Shown: positions 1 through 12,000, counted from the first letter of the stretch. The stretch is 64,000 bases of DNA from Heterobilharzia americana (GCA_944470555.2 OX104127.1:95194708-95258707); one strand, 5' to 3'. Notes: generated by a model not told the origin, from the letters alone. Numbers and translations are program-made.

Positions 1-632
1 AACTTTCATGCACATTCCCGTTGTTGATGATATCATTCAGCTGTTCAATCTCTAGTCAGCCAAACAAAAATCAGCTTATTTTGGTCATTAGGTTGAGCCC
101 AACGCATATCCATTCATTTGTGTATATTATTTATTCTGAATCAAAAGTGTAAATCGATGGTACATTGAAGAAATTGTTATTTCAGAATTGGTTCCAGAAG
201 GCCAACCGCAATCTTTATTTTTTATCTGAGAGATGAATCCCGCTGTTTCATTAACAGATAGACCGGCGAATAAGAAAGAAGAATCTACAGGCTTGCATTG
301 TTAGTTTCCTCATATTCACCTTTGCAACCTCTGAGATGAAGGTGAGTAAATCCTTAACATTAATGTTTACAACTTGTTTGTATAAGAGCTCGAGGAGTCT
401 GGTTAGTCAATCCGCAATCTGAGAACGTGTAGACTAAGCACATCTTTAATCATACGAAGATAAAGTTGGAGTTTCGAAAATTAAGTTTATATATACAACC
501 ATGTTGGTGCACATCTTGCAAGTCACTGAAATTATACCCTATCGTTTTACTTTTCTCGGAATTTCCCTTTAAATACATAGCCTAACTAAGTCTTTGTTTC
601 TTTATAGTTTCTGCTGTACACATTTTGCACCA
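1..632. other. Unassigned non-coding DNA
   Basis: A+T-rich sequence with no convincing reading frame and no match to the repeats seen elsewhere in the window. It abuts the start of repeat R. Confidence 0.5.
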
Positions 633-1591
633 TATACTGAGAAGAAAAGCATAACTATTTGTCACAAGTAACTCAGATATTAATCTCAAAATCTAGTCAG
701 GGATAACACTTTATAATCTTGCAAAAATACAAAAGTGATAGTCAACTCACAACAAACAAAATATAAACTGATTCCAGGAATTCAATCTAAATGTGTTATA
801 TGCAATGGAAACTATTTTTAGTAATGCAAAATAAATCAAAAGTTTCATATTTTCGCTTATAATACCTTGAATACTAAATAGTTTTACTAAAGTGGAGTGT
901 TATATTATTAGTATATAATCACCTCACTGACAGACAGATTTAAGCGTAATTTAGATATATGTGATACACATTAAATTTGTGTAAGATGTATCTCTCATTT
1001 TCAAAACCGTTAATTATTTAATTAAATGACTACTTTAGAATTAATAACCAAAAATGAATGACACACCTAGTTCCCTTAACGTATGATGCAGTTTCTGACT
1101 GCATTCAACCAAGACGATATGTAAGAGGGATATTGAATGAATGAAGTGAACAACTCATTTCAAGTAGCATGAAATATAGTTTGCTGTGATATGAGATGAT
1201 ATACACTAATTTGTGTTCACTGACAATTTAAGGCTGCACTCAACTCATGCTTCTTGAAGATATATTAGAACATCAACGATCATGAAATTCAAATAAGTAC
1301 AAGTAGGGCTGCTTCATCAGGAGAATTAAATAGCATGAATTTGAAGAAAGGTTGAATGTCAGGAACTGAAATCGGTGGAATGTCAAGAAAAACGTGGTAT
1401 ATGATTTAACACAATCACATTTCAATACAATCGACAACATTCGATACACGAACATGAAAAGACAGAAAATTGATGACACTGATAGAAATTGATGATACAA
1501 GCGTGGACAGCCCAACCAAGTGATCTTGGCTTCACATCATCCTCGTGCACCAATATTTCCTATGGTGCAGATGTTCTGTTATTATCAAACA

Positions 1592-1771
1592 GTATGCAAT
1601 GAGTTGGGCGTCGGAGGATGACATGGAGGAGATCGTGCGAGGACGAGATGAGAGCTTCAGGGCTGTCGTCGAGCCAGGTTCAAAAGATTTCAGAGAACAG
1701 AGATCATTGGAAACGTGCTATTGAAGCTTTATGTTCCATAAGAAAGCGAAGGGACGAATAATAATAATAAT
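1592..1771 (+). mobile_element. RTE-type LINE 3' tail inside repeat R
   Basis: The sequence encodes a broken version of the carboxy end typical of RTE proteins in this window: a GRP/VGRP-like stretch, then W-x-QVEK-like and ATEALCS-like residues. It ends in a short (AAT)n run at about 1,759-1,770, the usual 3' end of these LINEs. It is severely 5'-truncated and carries frame breaks. Compare the better-preserved tail at 12,997-13,228. Confidence 0.7.
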
Positions 1772-1775
1772 GTGA

Positions 1776-1781
<6 letters not shown>

Positions 1782-1806
<25 letters not shown>
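1782..1806. repeat. (AT)n microsatellite, 25 bp
   Basis: A pure AT dinucleotide run directly after the LINE 3' tail. The same locus in the other R copies is 49 bp (34,339-34,387) and 75 bp (38,982-39,056). Confidence 0.95.
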
Positions 1807-2869
1807 ACTCTGAACGAAAAGTGTATTTCATCGTTGAACTCTGGTGTCTCCAAAATAAATGACTGATTTCTAAACATTCCCAACACAGTTCTGTTACCAT
1901 TCGAGTGATCAAGGAGTATTTCTTTCCATTACTTCTTATTCAAATTCCACAATTATATAAACATAATGATGAATCATGCGTCAGCAATATAGAGATTCCG
2001 TTGATTAGTTTGTTAATAATGTTACACAGTTGAGGAAGTCAATTGAGAAAAGTCATGTGTGTAAACGTTGATGATGGAGTGAATTGCTACTAGGATTCAA
2101 TTCAAAATAACTGACTATCTGAATAATTATACCGTGTAGGTAATGATACAATGTGATAGGTAATAGAAGAATAAGAAGTTGTTTATGACAATCGGATGAA
2201 ATGAATTAAGAAGACAAAAGAGGTGAAGAGGATTTCAGATTATCGGGAAGAAGGGGTATCTACAGTATGGAATCAGATTATCGAGGACAGAATGCCAACG
2301 AATTGGAGCGTCACAAATCGGGCCATGGTAGTTGTGGGTGCAAAACTAGCTTCGGTTGAGCACACACACTTCGGGTCATTTGATCCTGATTGCTACTGCT
2401 GATACAGTTTGAAGGATAATAAACCGAATATCTTTTGGCAAGTTGAAAGAAACGTTGTGCAAATTGTAAAACGACTGATTTAAATTAACTTTCTGCTAAC
2501 ATGGAGCTGGTAATAGCCTCTACCGCAGCTATATTTAACCAAATAGTGAGGTGTTCGTAAGCCCGAAAAATTCAATTCCGAAAGCAGCCGCCGACGTAAT
2601 TGGTGCCACAACAGGAAGCGGACAGCTCAGACCATTCATCTTTCACTCGGTGTCACCATTGAGGGTGTGAAAAACAAAATTTATAATTTACCAGCTTTGA
2701 AATGATTGGCGTAATTTGCGAATTAATATGTCGCTGAGCATGTCATCTCTAAATTGTACCCAATTGTTTAGTGGTTTCCTACTAACCCCTGAAATATCCT
2801 ATTTGCCATTTTTGTTACCATATACTTTTTCATGAATTTTTGAGTATAGTCATTTTCGAATAGTTTGTT

Positions 2870-3725
2870 ATACAAAATCGCCAGTTCCTCTTCATCTACA
2901 CCTTTCGAACATGTAGACTTTATTCTGTAACCTAAATCTTTTACTAGATTTCTTTTGTACTGAAGGGGGACGAAACTGAGAAAATGTGTGTATTGCCCGG
3001 TCCATGTACCTTTCCTAAACTAATTCCTCCTTATCGACCCATCATTTTGTCGGGAAAGAAGAACATCTAGAAAAGTTATCTTGCCGTGTAACTCTTCCTC
3101 ACATGTGAAATTCATCGCTAATTTTACTGCAATGAATCTGCTTTGTGTCTTTGATTTGTTCATGCTGGTTTCGCACAGGATGAATGTGTCATCCACATAT
3201 TGACATTAAAGTGCAAATTCTCTTATAGATCATTCAAGTAAACCATTCTCTAGTTTCGATAGAAGAAGGTCCGCTTACATGGGACCTAGTAGCGAGCCCA
3301 TTGCGACACCATCCACTTGTCTACATAGTTCACTGTTAAATTTAGAGTGAACATTCATCATACATTTGAGTAATGACTCTTTGAGGATATTTATCGGGAT
3401 TCCAACATTGACGGACTTTTCTTCTAACTATTCACCCACTTAGTTGACTGTCTCAAGAAGAGGAACTTTGGTCATGTTAAATCCAGTGACACCATATTTT
3501 TATTCATGAGGCTGGAATCTTTAATTCCCTCTACAGATTCAAATACATCTTTCAAACTATGTTTTACTAGCTGTTTGTGTAGAGGCTGGATAACAGTGAT
3601 CAGCTACTTCGCTACAGCATAGTAAGGAGAATTTTCTATATGAAGAATTGATCTTAATAGCACTCCTGGATTGTGCTTCTTAAGTCGGCCATGCAGTATT
3701 ATTTAGTTGATGCCTTTTCGAGTAT
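2870..3725 (-). pseudogene. Penelope-like element, RT core and palm, decayed
   Basis: Read on the minus strand, this gives a reverse transcriptase of the Penelope type. In order there is a PGVLLRSIL-like segment (about 3,690), a SLKDVFE segment (about 3,560), the DGVAMGSLLGPM motif (about 3,290), the catalytic YVDDTF box (about 3,200) and a KITFLDVLLSR segment (about 3,070). The DGVAMGS-LGP and YVDD combination is characteristic of Penelope-like elements, as opposed to RTE or CR1 LINEs. Several in-frame stops break it (after GPM, after GLLE, after REFAL), and a frame change lies upstream near 3,460. A GIY-YIG endonuclease should follow toward 2,560, but I cannot read one there. The element is inactive. 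A more N-terminal Penelope piece lies at 5,757-6,060 on the same strand and may be the other half. Confidence 0.8.
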
Positions 3726-4737
3726 AACTTATTCATAATCATACCCATGAAATCACACTACTTTCAACATTTAATTTTTTTAGTTTTGGAAATACGTTTG
3801 GTCCACGTCAGTGACTTTTTGTAAGTGTTATTTACTACCTCTTCCCTCTCACTACCTGTGTCACTTGTTGTCTAATCAAAGTGGACGAGGAAACACCCCA
3901 CGTTATTGGTTGCACAAAATTGAAAAGTGTTACAAAATAGAGCAAACTGAGAAAGGGTTGCTTTATTTTCATGATGAACGATGATACAGTCAGAAATGTT
4001 GTGACCGAAAACGAATCAATCTTTATGGAACTTTTTTTCTCACTGCGTTTCCGTCTTTAGGATCTTTGAACGTCGCCCTAAAAAGTAAGAGAAGCAGATG
4101 TACACGCACTACGCTGCGCGAGACTCACATTTGTGAGGTGACTGAAGAGCCCACATCAAGTTTGTTTTTTCCTAAAGGCCAGTGAGCGCCAGTCAGTAGA
4201 TGGTGCAGTGACTAGAAGATCAGTTCTGTTTGTTTTCACTACATACTTCATAGAATATCCCTGAAATGTTCTTGTCAGGCGTTGGTGCTCGCAAAGGTCT
4301 TAGAAGGTTTCTCGACAGTAACTTGATAGCTGTTAACTCACAATCATACTTGCGATTCTCCGCTTTATGGCAATAGTTCTTGGGCGCGGAAGTTGACGGG
4401 AGTTGAATTAGAGATCATAAAGCCATTGCTTATGCCCAACACAGCTGCATTTAATGCTGTTGATTTCGTTTATGCACATTATGGAAAACGACTGAATAAT
4501 CATATTTTCTGTAGCTTCAAAAATTGTCTTGTTCAAATAGAGACCACGGATACAACGTTTCACAGGCACTTGGTGTCCTACCTTGCGTTGTAAGCACAAG
4601 TGGGCTGCTGCATACCGTCCTCATGGCATTCCTTTGAAACAAAATAACTCCAACTCCATCGAAACCACATATCATATGTTGAAAATCCGTAAGTTGTCCA
4701 GGAAAATGCCAGTACGTCGTTCTATACTAAGCCTTAT
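3726..4737. other. Unassigned DNA between Penelope fragment and SINE
   Basis: No recognisable protein motif. The plus-strand frame at 4,393-4,593 has a near-full antisense twin and no family features. This stretch may be foreign DNA that separates the two Penelope pieces. Confidence 0.4.
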
Positions 4738-4975
4738 GCTGGATCGAACCCAGTACCCTCCGCTTCAAACATCAAGGAGATATCCACTAGTCCGAGTCCC
4801 AAATAGGACGAAACGCGAGTCGTGAACTCCTCTGGTAGTCACTGAGATAAATGTAACCTCATGAATAAGCAGCAGTATCAAGGCACCTTCATAGGAGCCC
4901 ATCTATCAACAGAGGTTGAGCAATTCAGCCTTGTACAGCAACAGGAAATTACAACTATCATGACAAAAACTGCAC
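4738..4975 (+). mobile_element. Hammerhead-bearing SINE (Sm-alpha-like), copy 1
   Basis: The centre (about 4,785-4,835) reads as a hammerhead-ribozyme core: stem II GTCC/GGAC with a CAAATA loop at 4,796-4,809, then GAAAC and a short stem III leading to a GTC. The CUGANGA box is damaged (CTAGTCCGA in its place), so catalysis is unlikely. The tail from about 4,888 (CACCTTCATAGGAGCCCAT, then GAGGTTGAGCAATTCAG) matches the tails of the SINE copies at 15,120, 20,413 and 47,050 (reverse). The Sm-alpha SINE family of schistosomes is known to carry a hammerhead; assignment to that family is from memory of its layout. Confidence 0.7.
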
Positions 4976-5740
4976 TCGATACATTTTGAAACAGGCTCCC
5001 TAAAACATTACACAACATTGTCACTATAGAATAAAATTCTCTACAACTTTTATATTTATTTTGGATTTAACTTATATCTGATGACGATTACTTTCTTAAA
5101 ACAGATATAATGTGACAAGTGATGATTTTCTAAGCCAAGCTGAATACAGATAGCTTATCTTGCCTCAATTAATCAGATTCCAACAAGTAAGTGTCCTAGT
5201 CCAATAAAAATGTACCTCCGCTACACAAACACTTTGACTTTTAAACAGAGAAATCAGCCAATCATCTTTCATTTCCAATTTCTTTGTTCCACCCTAAATA
5301 TATAAGGAGGGAGAAGTGTGCCGGTTAATTAACGTCAGCCGTAGTTTTGTCACCCCATGATTTTTTATTGCTAGTAAAATTTTCCGTATCTCTGGTACAA
5401 CTGTTGCGACATTTCAATTTCATGTGTTGGGTGGTGATTCGATGAAAACGATTCAGTAATCAATCTCTCTCTCTCTACCTAAGTACAGTGGTTTTATCCC
5501 ATCCTATTACAATGGTGATTACTGAATCTCTGTTCAACGAATCAGCAAGCAATAATTATAGTGGAAATGATGCAACAGCCATGCCAGAGTTATGGAAAAT
5601 TTTACTGCCAATAAAAACAAATCATTTGAGCTGACAGAAGTATAAGAATCAAATGTTCAAAGTAGTGCGTTCTCACTGACGTGATTATGAGAAATAATTT
5701 ATGCTAGAAACGTCACCAAGTAAATAATACTAGATCACTG
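4976..5740. other. Unassigned DNA with a (TC)n run
   Basis: No coding evidence. A short pure TC run occupies 5,464-5,476. The stretch at about 5,695-5,790 resembles 23,655-23,790 and, more weakly, 31,640-31,745, so it is a dispersed repeat, possibly a Penelope-linked flank. Confidence 0.45.
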
Positions 5741-5756
5741 TGTGTTATAAATCAAA

Positions 5757-6060
5757 TAAACAAATCCCAAGTTTTACACCTATATTAAGGTCATACGGTC
5801 TTGGAACCTGAGTACCCTTTAGTTTCGAGACATCATACATGCTAGATGATAATATATGTTGTTCTCCCAGTTCCTTCAGAGAATTAGCTAGTTCTCGTTC
5901 CATATTATACTTCCGGTTCTTTTGGATGTTAATGTTCTGAAACTTCATCTTACCATTCAATATTTCAGTCATCTTGGTCATGTAATCACGTTTATCAGGA
6001 AGAACTATTCCTGTTCCTTTATCAGGCTTAGCAATTAGTAATTTTTAATTAATACCAAGT
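5757..6060 (-). pseudogene. Penelope-like element, N-terminal RT fragment
   Basis: The minus strand encodes AKPDKGTGIV (about 6,030), then DYMTKMTEILN, a lysine-rich helix, SLKELGEQHILS and GTQVPRPYDL. In Penelope-like reverse transcriptases the order PDKG-x-G-(I/V)V, a D-Y-x-x-K-M segment and an RPYGLPKIHK box mark the region just before RT motif 1. Here the last box is degraded to RPYDL and the frame then runs into unrelated sequence. The longest open segment is 78 codons. An RTE LINE begins at 6,113, so this element is broken on both sides. It could be the amino half of the element whose palm lies at 2,870-3,725. Confidence 0.75.
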
Positions 6061-6112
6061 TTTCAATAGCCTATCCATTTTTTTTTATACTTAAAATACT
6101 TCTCCAGTTATG

Positions 6113-7805
6113 TTTATTATCATTATTATTTTCTCTTGGGTTTCTAGTGGAACACAGAGCTTCAGCAGCATGCCTCCATTTCACTCTCTTCTATGCAGTC
6201 TTTTAAACCTCGCTCCACGACTGCCCACAAGCTTCCATTTCTTCCTAACATGATTCCCTCCATGTCACCCTTGCCTCGGACGCCCAACTCGTCGTTTCCC
6301 TTTGGCTTCAACTCGACTGTTTGGCCTGGCCTAGCCTGACCTAGCACGTGATGTCCCCAATCGGTCTTCTCAGTGTATGTCCAGTCCATTCCATCTCCAC
6401 TTTCTTCTGCATATTTGTGGGTGATGAATTCCTGGCTGGTTCGTGGCCAGCCAGAGTTCCTTGTTGCTCATTCTTTCTGGCCATCTGATCTGGTCATCAG
6501 TATCGAGTGTGAGCAGACGGCAGAACTAGATGAGTGTCTGTACCATGTTGGAAATGCTTTTCGTAACGCGCCACGTGTCTCTCAACCATCACACAGAAGC
6601 ATTGAGTTGACTGAATTAGTGTTAAAAATGCGGATGTTGTTCACACTTTATGCTCAGTGCAGTGCAGTGCAGTGCAGATCAGTGCAGTTCAGTAGATCTC
6701 CACACTGACTTCAGATTAGTGAGGACCTGTCTTGCTGTCTTCCTGATCCTGGCTTTGACGTCCTCGTCTGTGCCGTCACCTGTGGTTGAAAGGATGCTGC
6801 CTTGCCTGCCTAAGCAGGTAGGTGGAACTGGCTTCTTCATTTAGGTTTCTCCCTCCCCCCCCACCCAACCAATGGTGATTGGTGCTTGTTGGTGCTGTTG
6901 TTGGTTGGCAATCTTCATCACCTCTGTCTTCTACACATTCACGTTCACATGAAGTCGCGTCTTCGCCGCCTCACCTCTTCTCTCAACTTGTTGGTTTTCA
7001 CCTGTAGATCTTCGAGTTTGTGCGACAAGACATTAGACATAAATCCTCGTCGGTGGCGAAATCCACATCTTCTAGGGTATTTTCATCGGTCCAGTCAGCA
7101 TATGCTTCTCCTCTTGCTCCTCACAGTTGTCTCTTGCATGATCCACTCCACTCCACTCCACTTCAGTCCAGTCCAGTCCAGTGGACCACAGTCGGGAAGG
7201 CCATCGCTGATAGTAGGCGGCAACCTTGTCTCCATTTCAAAGGTGTCACTGAGCTTCCGACTGTCGATCACTTAGCATGTGGCCTTTTCATATAGCTGTT
7301 GAATGAGGTGGATAAAGTTATGTGGCTCTCAGTTGTGTTCAAGCAACTGCCTGCCAAATTACTTTCTCGGTGTCAAATGCCTTTTCAAAGTCGATAAAGT
7401 TGAGGTAGAGAGTAGACTGCCATTCTTTACTCTGTTCCATGATGATGTATGGAGTAGCGTTGCAATTTGATCCGCACATGATTAGTTCTTCCTGAAGCGA
7501 GCCAGCCAGCCTGTTCCCGTCATGATTTTCAGTCTGGAGCATTATTTTAGTCTCTTCAGGATGACGCGGTCTAATATTTTGCTTGGGTTGGACAGCAGCA
7601 TGATTCCGCGCCAGTTCCTGCTAAGGCTTAGGTCTCCCTTCTTTGGGAGTTTGACAAAGTAGCCCTTCTTCCAATCAATCTGCGGGTACCTTTCCTTCCT
7701 TCCAAACCTTCTGTAATCGTGGTTTGAGTATGTCCACTATTGTCTCTACATCTGTTTTGAGTGCTTCTGGTGGACTTTCATCTAGTCCTGCTTCATTCCA
7801 GTTAT
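6113..7805 (-). pseudogene. Decayed RTE-type LINE, RT to 3' end
   Basis: On the minus strand, from high to low coordinates, the sequence follows an RTE reverse transcriptase: a GLDESPPEAL segment (about 7,785; normally AGPDGIPPEAL), LNFIDFEKAFD (about 7,400, the first catalytic aspartate region), a QVIHDGKLSDAF-like segment (about 7,240), a LCLMS-like region after the palm (about 7,030), a GKRRVG-like carboxy end (about 6,290) and an ATEALCS-like end (about 6,160). It finishes in an (AAT)n tail at about 6,120-6,136. Stops and frameshifts are frequent. It also carries simple-repeat expansions absent from a normal copy: GTGCA units at 6,655-6,690 and CCACT/CAGTC units at 7,140-7,183. It is inactive. 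The endonuclease half is missing, as expected for a 5'-truncated LINE. Confidence 0.85.
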
Positions 7806-7984
7806 ATTTACTGCCCTTATATTGATGACAGTAACAATCAACCAGAATAGATTTGACATCTTCCAGATCTAGTATGATTGTTTTTATATTATACCGTCCT
7901 TAATTGGACCAAATTGATCGGTTTCAATTGGCTCCTGTGAGGATGCCGCAATGTTACCTCTGTTCTAATTATATTATTAATCGA
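7806..7984. other. Short unassigned stretch
   Basis: A+T-rich sequence between the LINE and the SINE pair, with no recognisable features. Confidence 0.4.
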
Positions 7985-8095
7985 TAGTGGCTAGCATTAG
8001 AATCCAGGAGGCGCATTTCCTCCTATTTGGGACTCGTCTGCCGGATGTATCTGCTTCCAGTGGGTGCTGTTGTTCTTGGCGGGATTCGGACTCGC
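7985..8095 (-). mobile_element. Hammerhead SINE fragment, inverted
   Basis: The reverse complement carries a hammerhead core: AGACGAGTCC, the CAAATA loop, GGAGGAAAT and then TCCTGGATTC. Core box 2 (GAAA) is kept; core box 1 reads CAGACGA where CUGANGA is expected. It stops just short of a second SINE facing the other way at 8,098. Confidence 0.75.
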
Positions 8096-8097
8096 AA

Positions 8098-8290
8098 AAG
8101 AAGTTGCTGTTGTGGCTTGGTGGTGTAGTGGTTGACGCTCTGGCGTTTGAAACGATCGTTCCCGAGTCCCTATCTTGGTGTGAACAACACCACTCACTGA
8201 GAAGCAGGTTCGTCCAGCTGACGAGTCCCGAGTAGGAAGAAGTGCATATCCTGGATTCCACTGCTAGCTACTATCTATCATTACTTCTAG
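8098..8290 (+). mobile_element. Hammerhead SINE with tRNA-like head, copy 2
   Basis: It starts with a tRNA-like promoter: a box A-like TGGTGTAGTGG at 8,120-8,130 and a box B-like GTTCCCGAGTCC at 8,158-8,169. The hammerhead region is at 8,213-8,257, with CTGACGA intact, stem II GTCC...GGA, and the second box changed from GAAA to GAAG, followed by CCTGGATTCC. It ends with CTGCTAGCTAC. The usual 3' tail is missing. Chance reading frames cross both SINEs and are not genes. Confidence 0.8.
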
Positions 8291-8547
8291 TTCTAGACTG
8301 GATGACGACATGTGTTTAGTTGTCTGACTGTATAGCTTCGCGAATAATGTATCAACATCTCTGTGATTGGTACTGTCTTGCCTATCACAAAATTTGAGAC
8401 CTAAAGACAATTCTTCAAGTTGTACGCAACTGCTTGAATGTCAAGTCGCTTTTAGGTTGCATGAAATCTTTCTCTGCTCCTTTTCTGACAACATCCAAGG
8501 GATATTCCGTGAAGGGCGATTTAAATGATGAGGAGGTTGAAGATCCT

Positions 8548-9052
8548 TCAAACTGTATCAGCAGTAGCAATCAGGATCAAATGACCCGAAGTGTGTGTGC
8601 TCAACCGAAGCTAGTTTTGCACCCACAACTACCATGGCCCGATTTGTGACGCTCCAATTCGTTGGCATTCTGTCCTCGATAATCTGATTCCATACTGTAG
8701 ATACCCCTTCTTCCCGATAATCTGAAATCCTCTTCACCTCTTTTGTCTTCTTAATTCATTTCATCCGATTGTCATAAACAACTTCTTATTCTTCTATTAC
8801 CTATCACATTGTATCATTACCTACACGGTATAATTATTCAGATAGTCAGTTATTTTGAATTGAATCCTAGTAGCAATTCACTCCATCATCAACGTTTACA
8901 CACATGACTTTTCTCAATTGACTTCCTCAACTGTGTAACATTATTAACAAACTAATCAACGGAATCTCTATATTGCTGACGCATGATTCATCATTATGTT
9001 TATATAATTGTGGAATTTGAATAAGAAGTAATGGAGAGAAATATTCTTTGTA
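8548..9052 (-). repeat. Repeat R, inverted fragment
   Basis: The reverse complement of about 1,912-2,430 of copy 1, matching base for base over long runs. The boundary at 8,547 coincides with a change to unrelated sequence inside a 71-codon plus-strand frame (8,434-8,649), so that frame is a chimera. Confidence 0.85.
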
Positions 9053-12000
9053 CACTCAAATGGCTCATAAATGACTGAATAGTACGCATACATTTTGACT
9101 GAGTGCACAGTTGTCTATCACAAGTATTTAGGAACTGGTTTGCAGATTTTTCGTTGGTTACTGGCTTCAGTAGTTTTTACTTCATTTTCACAGAATACTA
9201 CCAATAACTGACATTTGTCTCCTCTGATGTTCGATTTCAGAAATGGCATACGACAAGATTCATTGGCTAATATTGCATGCTGTTGAGATTACTAATGATG
9301 AAGTAATCCTAATCTCCTCGAAATCAAGTTCTGTCACATTTGCCTCCAGTACTCGCCTGCATTTCATTTGATTTCTCACTTTCTTATCACTGAGTATTGT
9401 TGTCATAATCAGATAAGTTATCGTAGGAAGCTTGTGTTCACAGTCAAACAAGAAATAAAGAAGAATAATTTTCAAACATACTGAAGTAGCTTTCCGTATG
9501 TGCTGAGTGCTATTCATCTTCTCCGAGATAATGAATGAAGAAGGGCACATGATATTGAGGAAGTGTGAATAGCCATCTAAGTCAAACATATTGTACAATT
9601 TTCACTTCAATAACACGCCTAATATATTTGAGTATAGGTTCCAGTTTAGGTGCATAGCACATCTGATAAGTTTCTTGAAGTGGATAGGTGATGCCGATAT
9701 TTGAATTGGTTATATTAATATAACTGCTTCCAAATGACTAAGACAGCATTGCAACCTCATTCTGGATTTCAAACCTCTCTAAGAACACCCCCTTTGATTC
9801 TATGAGTCGGCTCAGGTTTTGTTTTTTATTTTCTCTGTATACAATATTAAGTATAATTGTTGTCGGCTATTACTGTTTTCACAGTTATGCAGTCAGGTCA
9901 CAACAGAATTTCATTAGTAACCAAGTCAACTGATCATTGAGTGGAAGTCAAAATGCTTTGCAGTGAATTATCTATGGTTGGCACTGTGAGAAATCGAGGT
10001 ATTCAGACTGTTGTCTTTGAAGCTGAGAATGCAATCCATATAATGTCTTCTCGAAGCCTCAAAACGCTTATATCACTCTCACCATGCTATTGAAATATAA
10101 ACTGAGATTTCTGCTTTGTTTCTCATTATTACTCTGTGTGAATAGATGTGTCAGTTAATGCTTCTGGCATCTAATTGATAAAATTTCAACTTTTTGAAGG
10201 GACATTGTTTTTCAGTTAATAATACTTTCTTATTTCACTCTTTCGTGTTGTGATAACAACGCGCAAAATAGGGTGAACTGAAACACTTTTCCAGTAAATA
10301 GAAGCCCTCTATCCTGATATCTTAGTATCAGGATGTTTTCGACCTCCAAGTTCCTTTAGATTTCAGCTGACATGACAACCGATACCACTGAGGCATATAT
10401 TGCAAGTGTTTCAGAATCCAAAATGCACTTGACATCAATGGAACCACATGACTAATGAGTTTATAGAATGAATCATACATGAAGAAGTGTTGATGAAGCG
10501 GAATGTCTGTCAGTTGATATTGTCGTATGTACTCTGTCATTGTTCGAAGTCACTTTCACCTAACAATTTTGAATAGGAGTAAAGTTGTCTCTCTAGCTGG
10601 ATTATGCTTTCCATAGTAAAATGATTAAAAGTGAAAATCATTGATAACATAGGAGTTCTCAGTCACTTCACGCTAATCATCTACACAATAATTATGGCCG
10701 ATCCTCTGAAAAATACACATCCATTTTTATCATTCCACACACCTTTATAGCGGGTTCCACATTCGTCTCCTATATTGATTCGAACTAACGTGTATTTGTA
10801 TTTTATTTGCATTTATCAGACTGCTGACAACACACCTGTGTCCAGAGAAAATCGTGGTTGAATTTACCAGTTCGATACATTCGCCATGTTAGATGACAGG
10901 GTGAAGACAAATAAAAGTCCATGAGAGATGGGGCATCAAGAGAAGAAATGAAGGTGACAATTGGTGAAAATGATTTGCACACCATCGGATGTCATTATCC
11001 TAAAACGTGAAATTGATGACTCAACTACTCATTGTTAGTAGGTAGTATCAGCTAAATACTAAAAATAATGCAGGTGTAGAATCAAAATCGTTAATATTGA
11101 CAAGGTAAGTGAACAAATAATAGCATGAATGACGATAAAAACTATCAGGCAAAAGTTGGCGATCAGCATGCGAACGACGTATGCTAAATAGCACTCCAGT
11201 GAGAAACGTAATTACAAATGTGCAGCGTAAACAGTTCATGGGTAGACTTTTTTGGTTGTTACTAAAGAAAGAAAATGACCGCGAAAACCAGAGAAAAGGT
11301 AGAAGTGTTTTTGTTTCCTTGCATGCCAGTATGTAAAATATATTTAAAAGCAGCATAAAGAATGTGAGTCAGGCATTATATGTGAAACTGCATTTTCTCC
11401 AGTGCATTACCGCAGTGAAAGTCATTCGATCCACCTGTTTTACAATGTGGGGATAAATCAGGATGTAGGGATGATATTCAAAGCCATGAACTCCACATTT
11501 CGCAAAGACAGCATTCATGCATAGATCGGGTTGCCAAATGAAGCTTTCTTAACTGGCCCAGCAAACTGTACACATATGCGTCTTTTCCATGTCCTTCAGA
11601 ATTATGCCCAGTAAAGTGCTAATTGGCTGCTCACAAAAATGTTCATTCCTGGTTCTTTTGCAGTTGTGGACTGCAAGCTGCATCGTTAAAATGGGTTAGC
11701 AGGCAATTCTTTTGAAGTTACAGCTAGTTGGTTTCCCTCGAATGAAACCAAGTCGTATACACACATTTACTTCCCTAGTGTTGAAGCCATTCTGTTCGCT
11801 TATATTTCAAACATCCTATTGAACATAATATTTCACTCATAATTAGGGTAAATTTTAAAAGTAAGATCCCTCAGGGAATGCAGATCCTTTGAAGCTGGTT
11901 TGATAGCATATTGAATGGTGGTTCTTTCAGTCTTCAACACTATTTTGCATCTCTCTTCAACTTCATGAGTTGACGAAACACAGATTAAGCATGCACAATG

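Larger units (their letters stand above)
633..2580 (+). repeat. Dispersed repeat R, copy 1
   Basis: About 1.95 kb that recurs in the same orientation at about 33,120-35,165 and 37,763-39,835, and partly in reverse at 8,548-9,052. The copies share small reading frames almost residue for residue (for example the 80-codon minus-strand frame at 1,273-1,515). This copy is more diverged than the two later ones, which are nearly identical to each other. R contains an RTE-type LINE 3' tail followed by an (AT)n run. Its far end (2,400-2,580) runs into Penelope-like sequence. No function is visible; the shared frames reflect recent copying and are not evidence of selection. Confidence 0.85.

Noticed and set aside
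1704..1912. Ile-Tyr repeat reading frames over the AT runs (also 34,261-34,493 and 38,918-39,162)
   Set aside because: They are translations of an (AT)n microsatellite in repeat DNA, differing only by run length.
6373..7295. Plus-strand frames of 64-129 codons (also 24,750-25,204 and the reverse copies at 30,373-30,827)
   Set aside because: Antisense shadows of the RTE reverse transcriptase, with the same frames repeated wherever the LINE repeats.
8098..8175. tRNA gene
   Set aside because: Box A- and box B-like strings are present but the cloverleaf cannot be completed; it is the head of a SINE.
8434..8649. 71-codon acidic frame considered as an exon
   Set aside because: It crosses the border of the inverted R repeat at 8,547, so half of it is repeat DNA.
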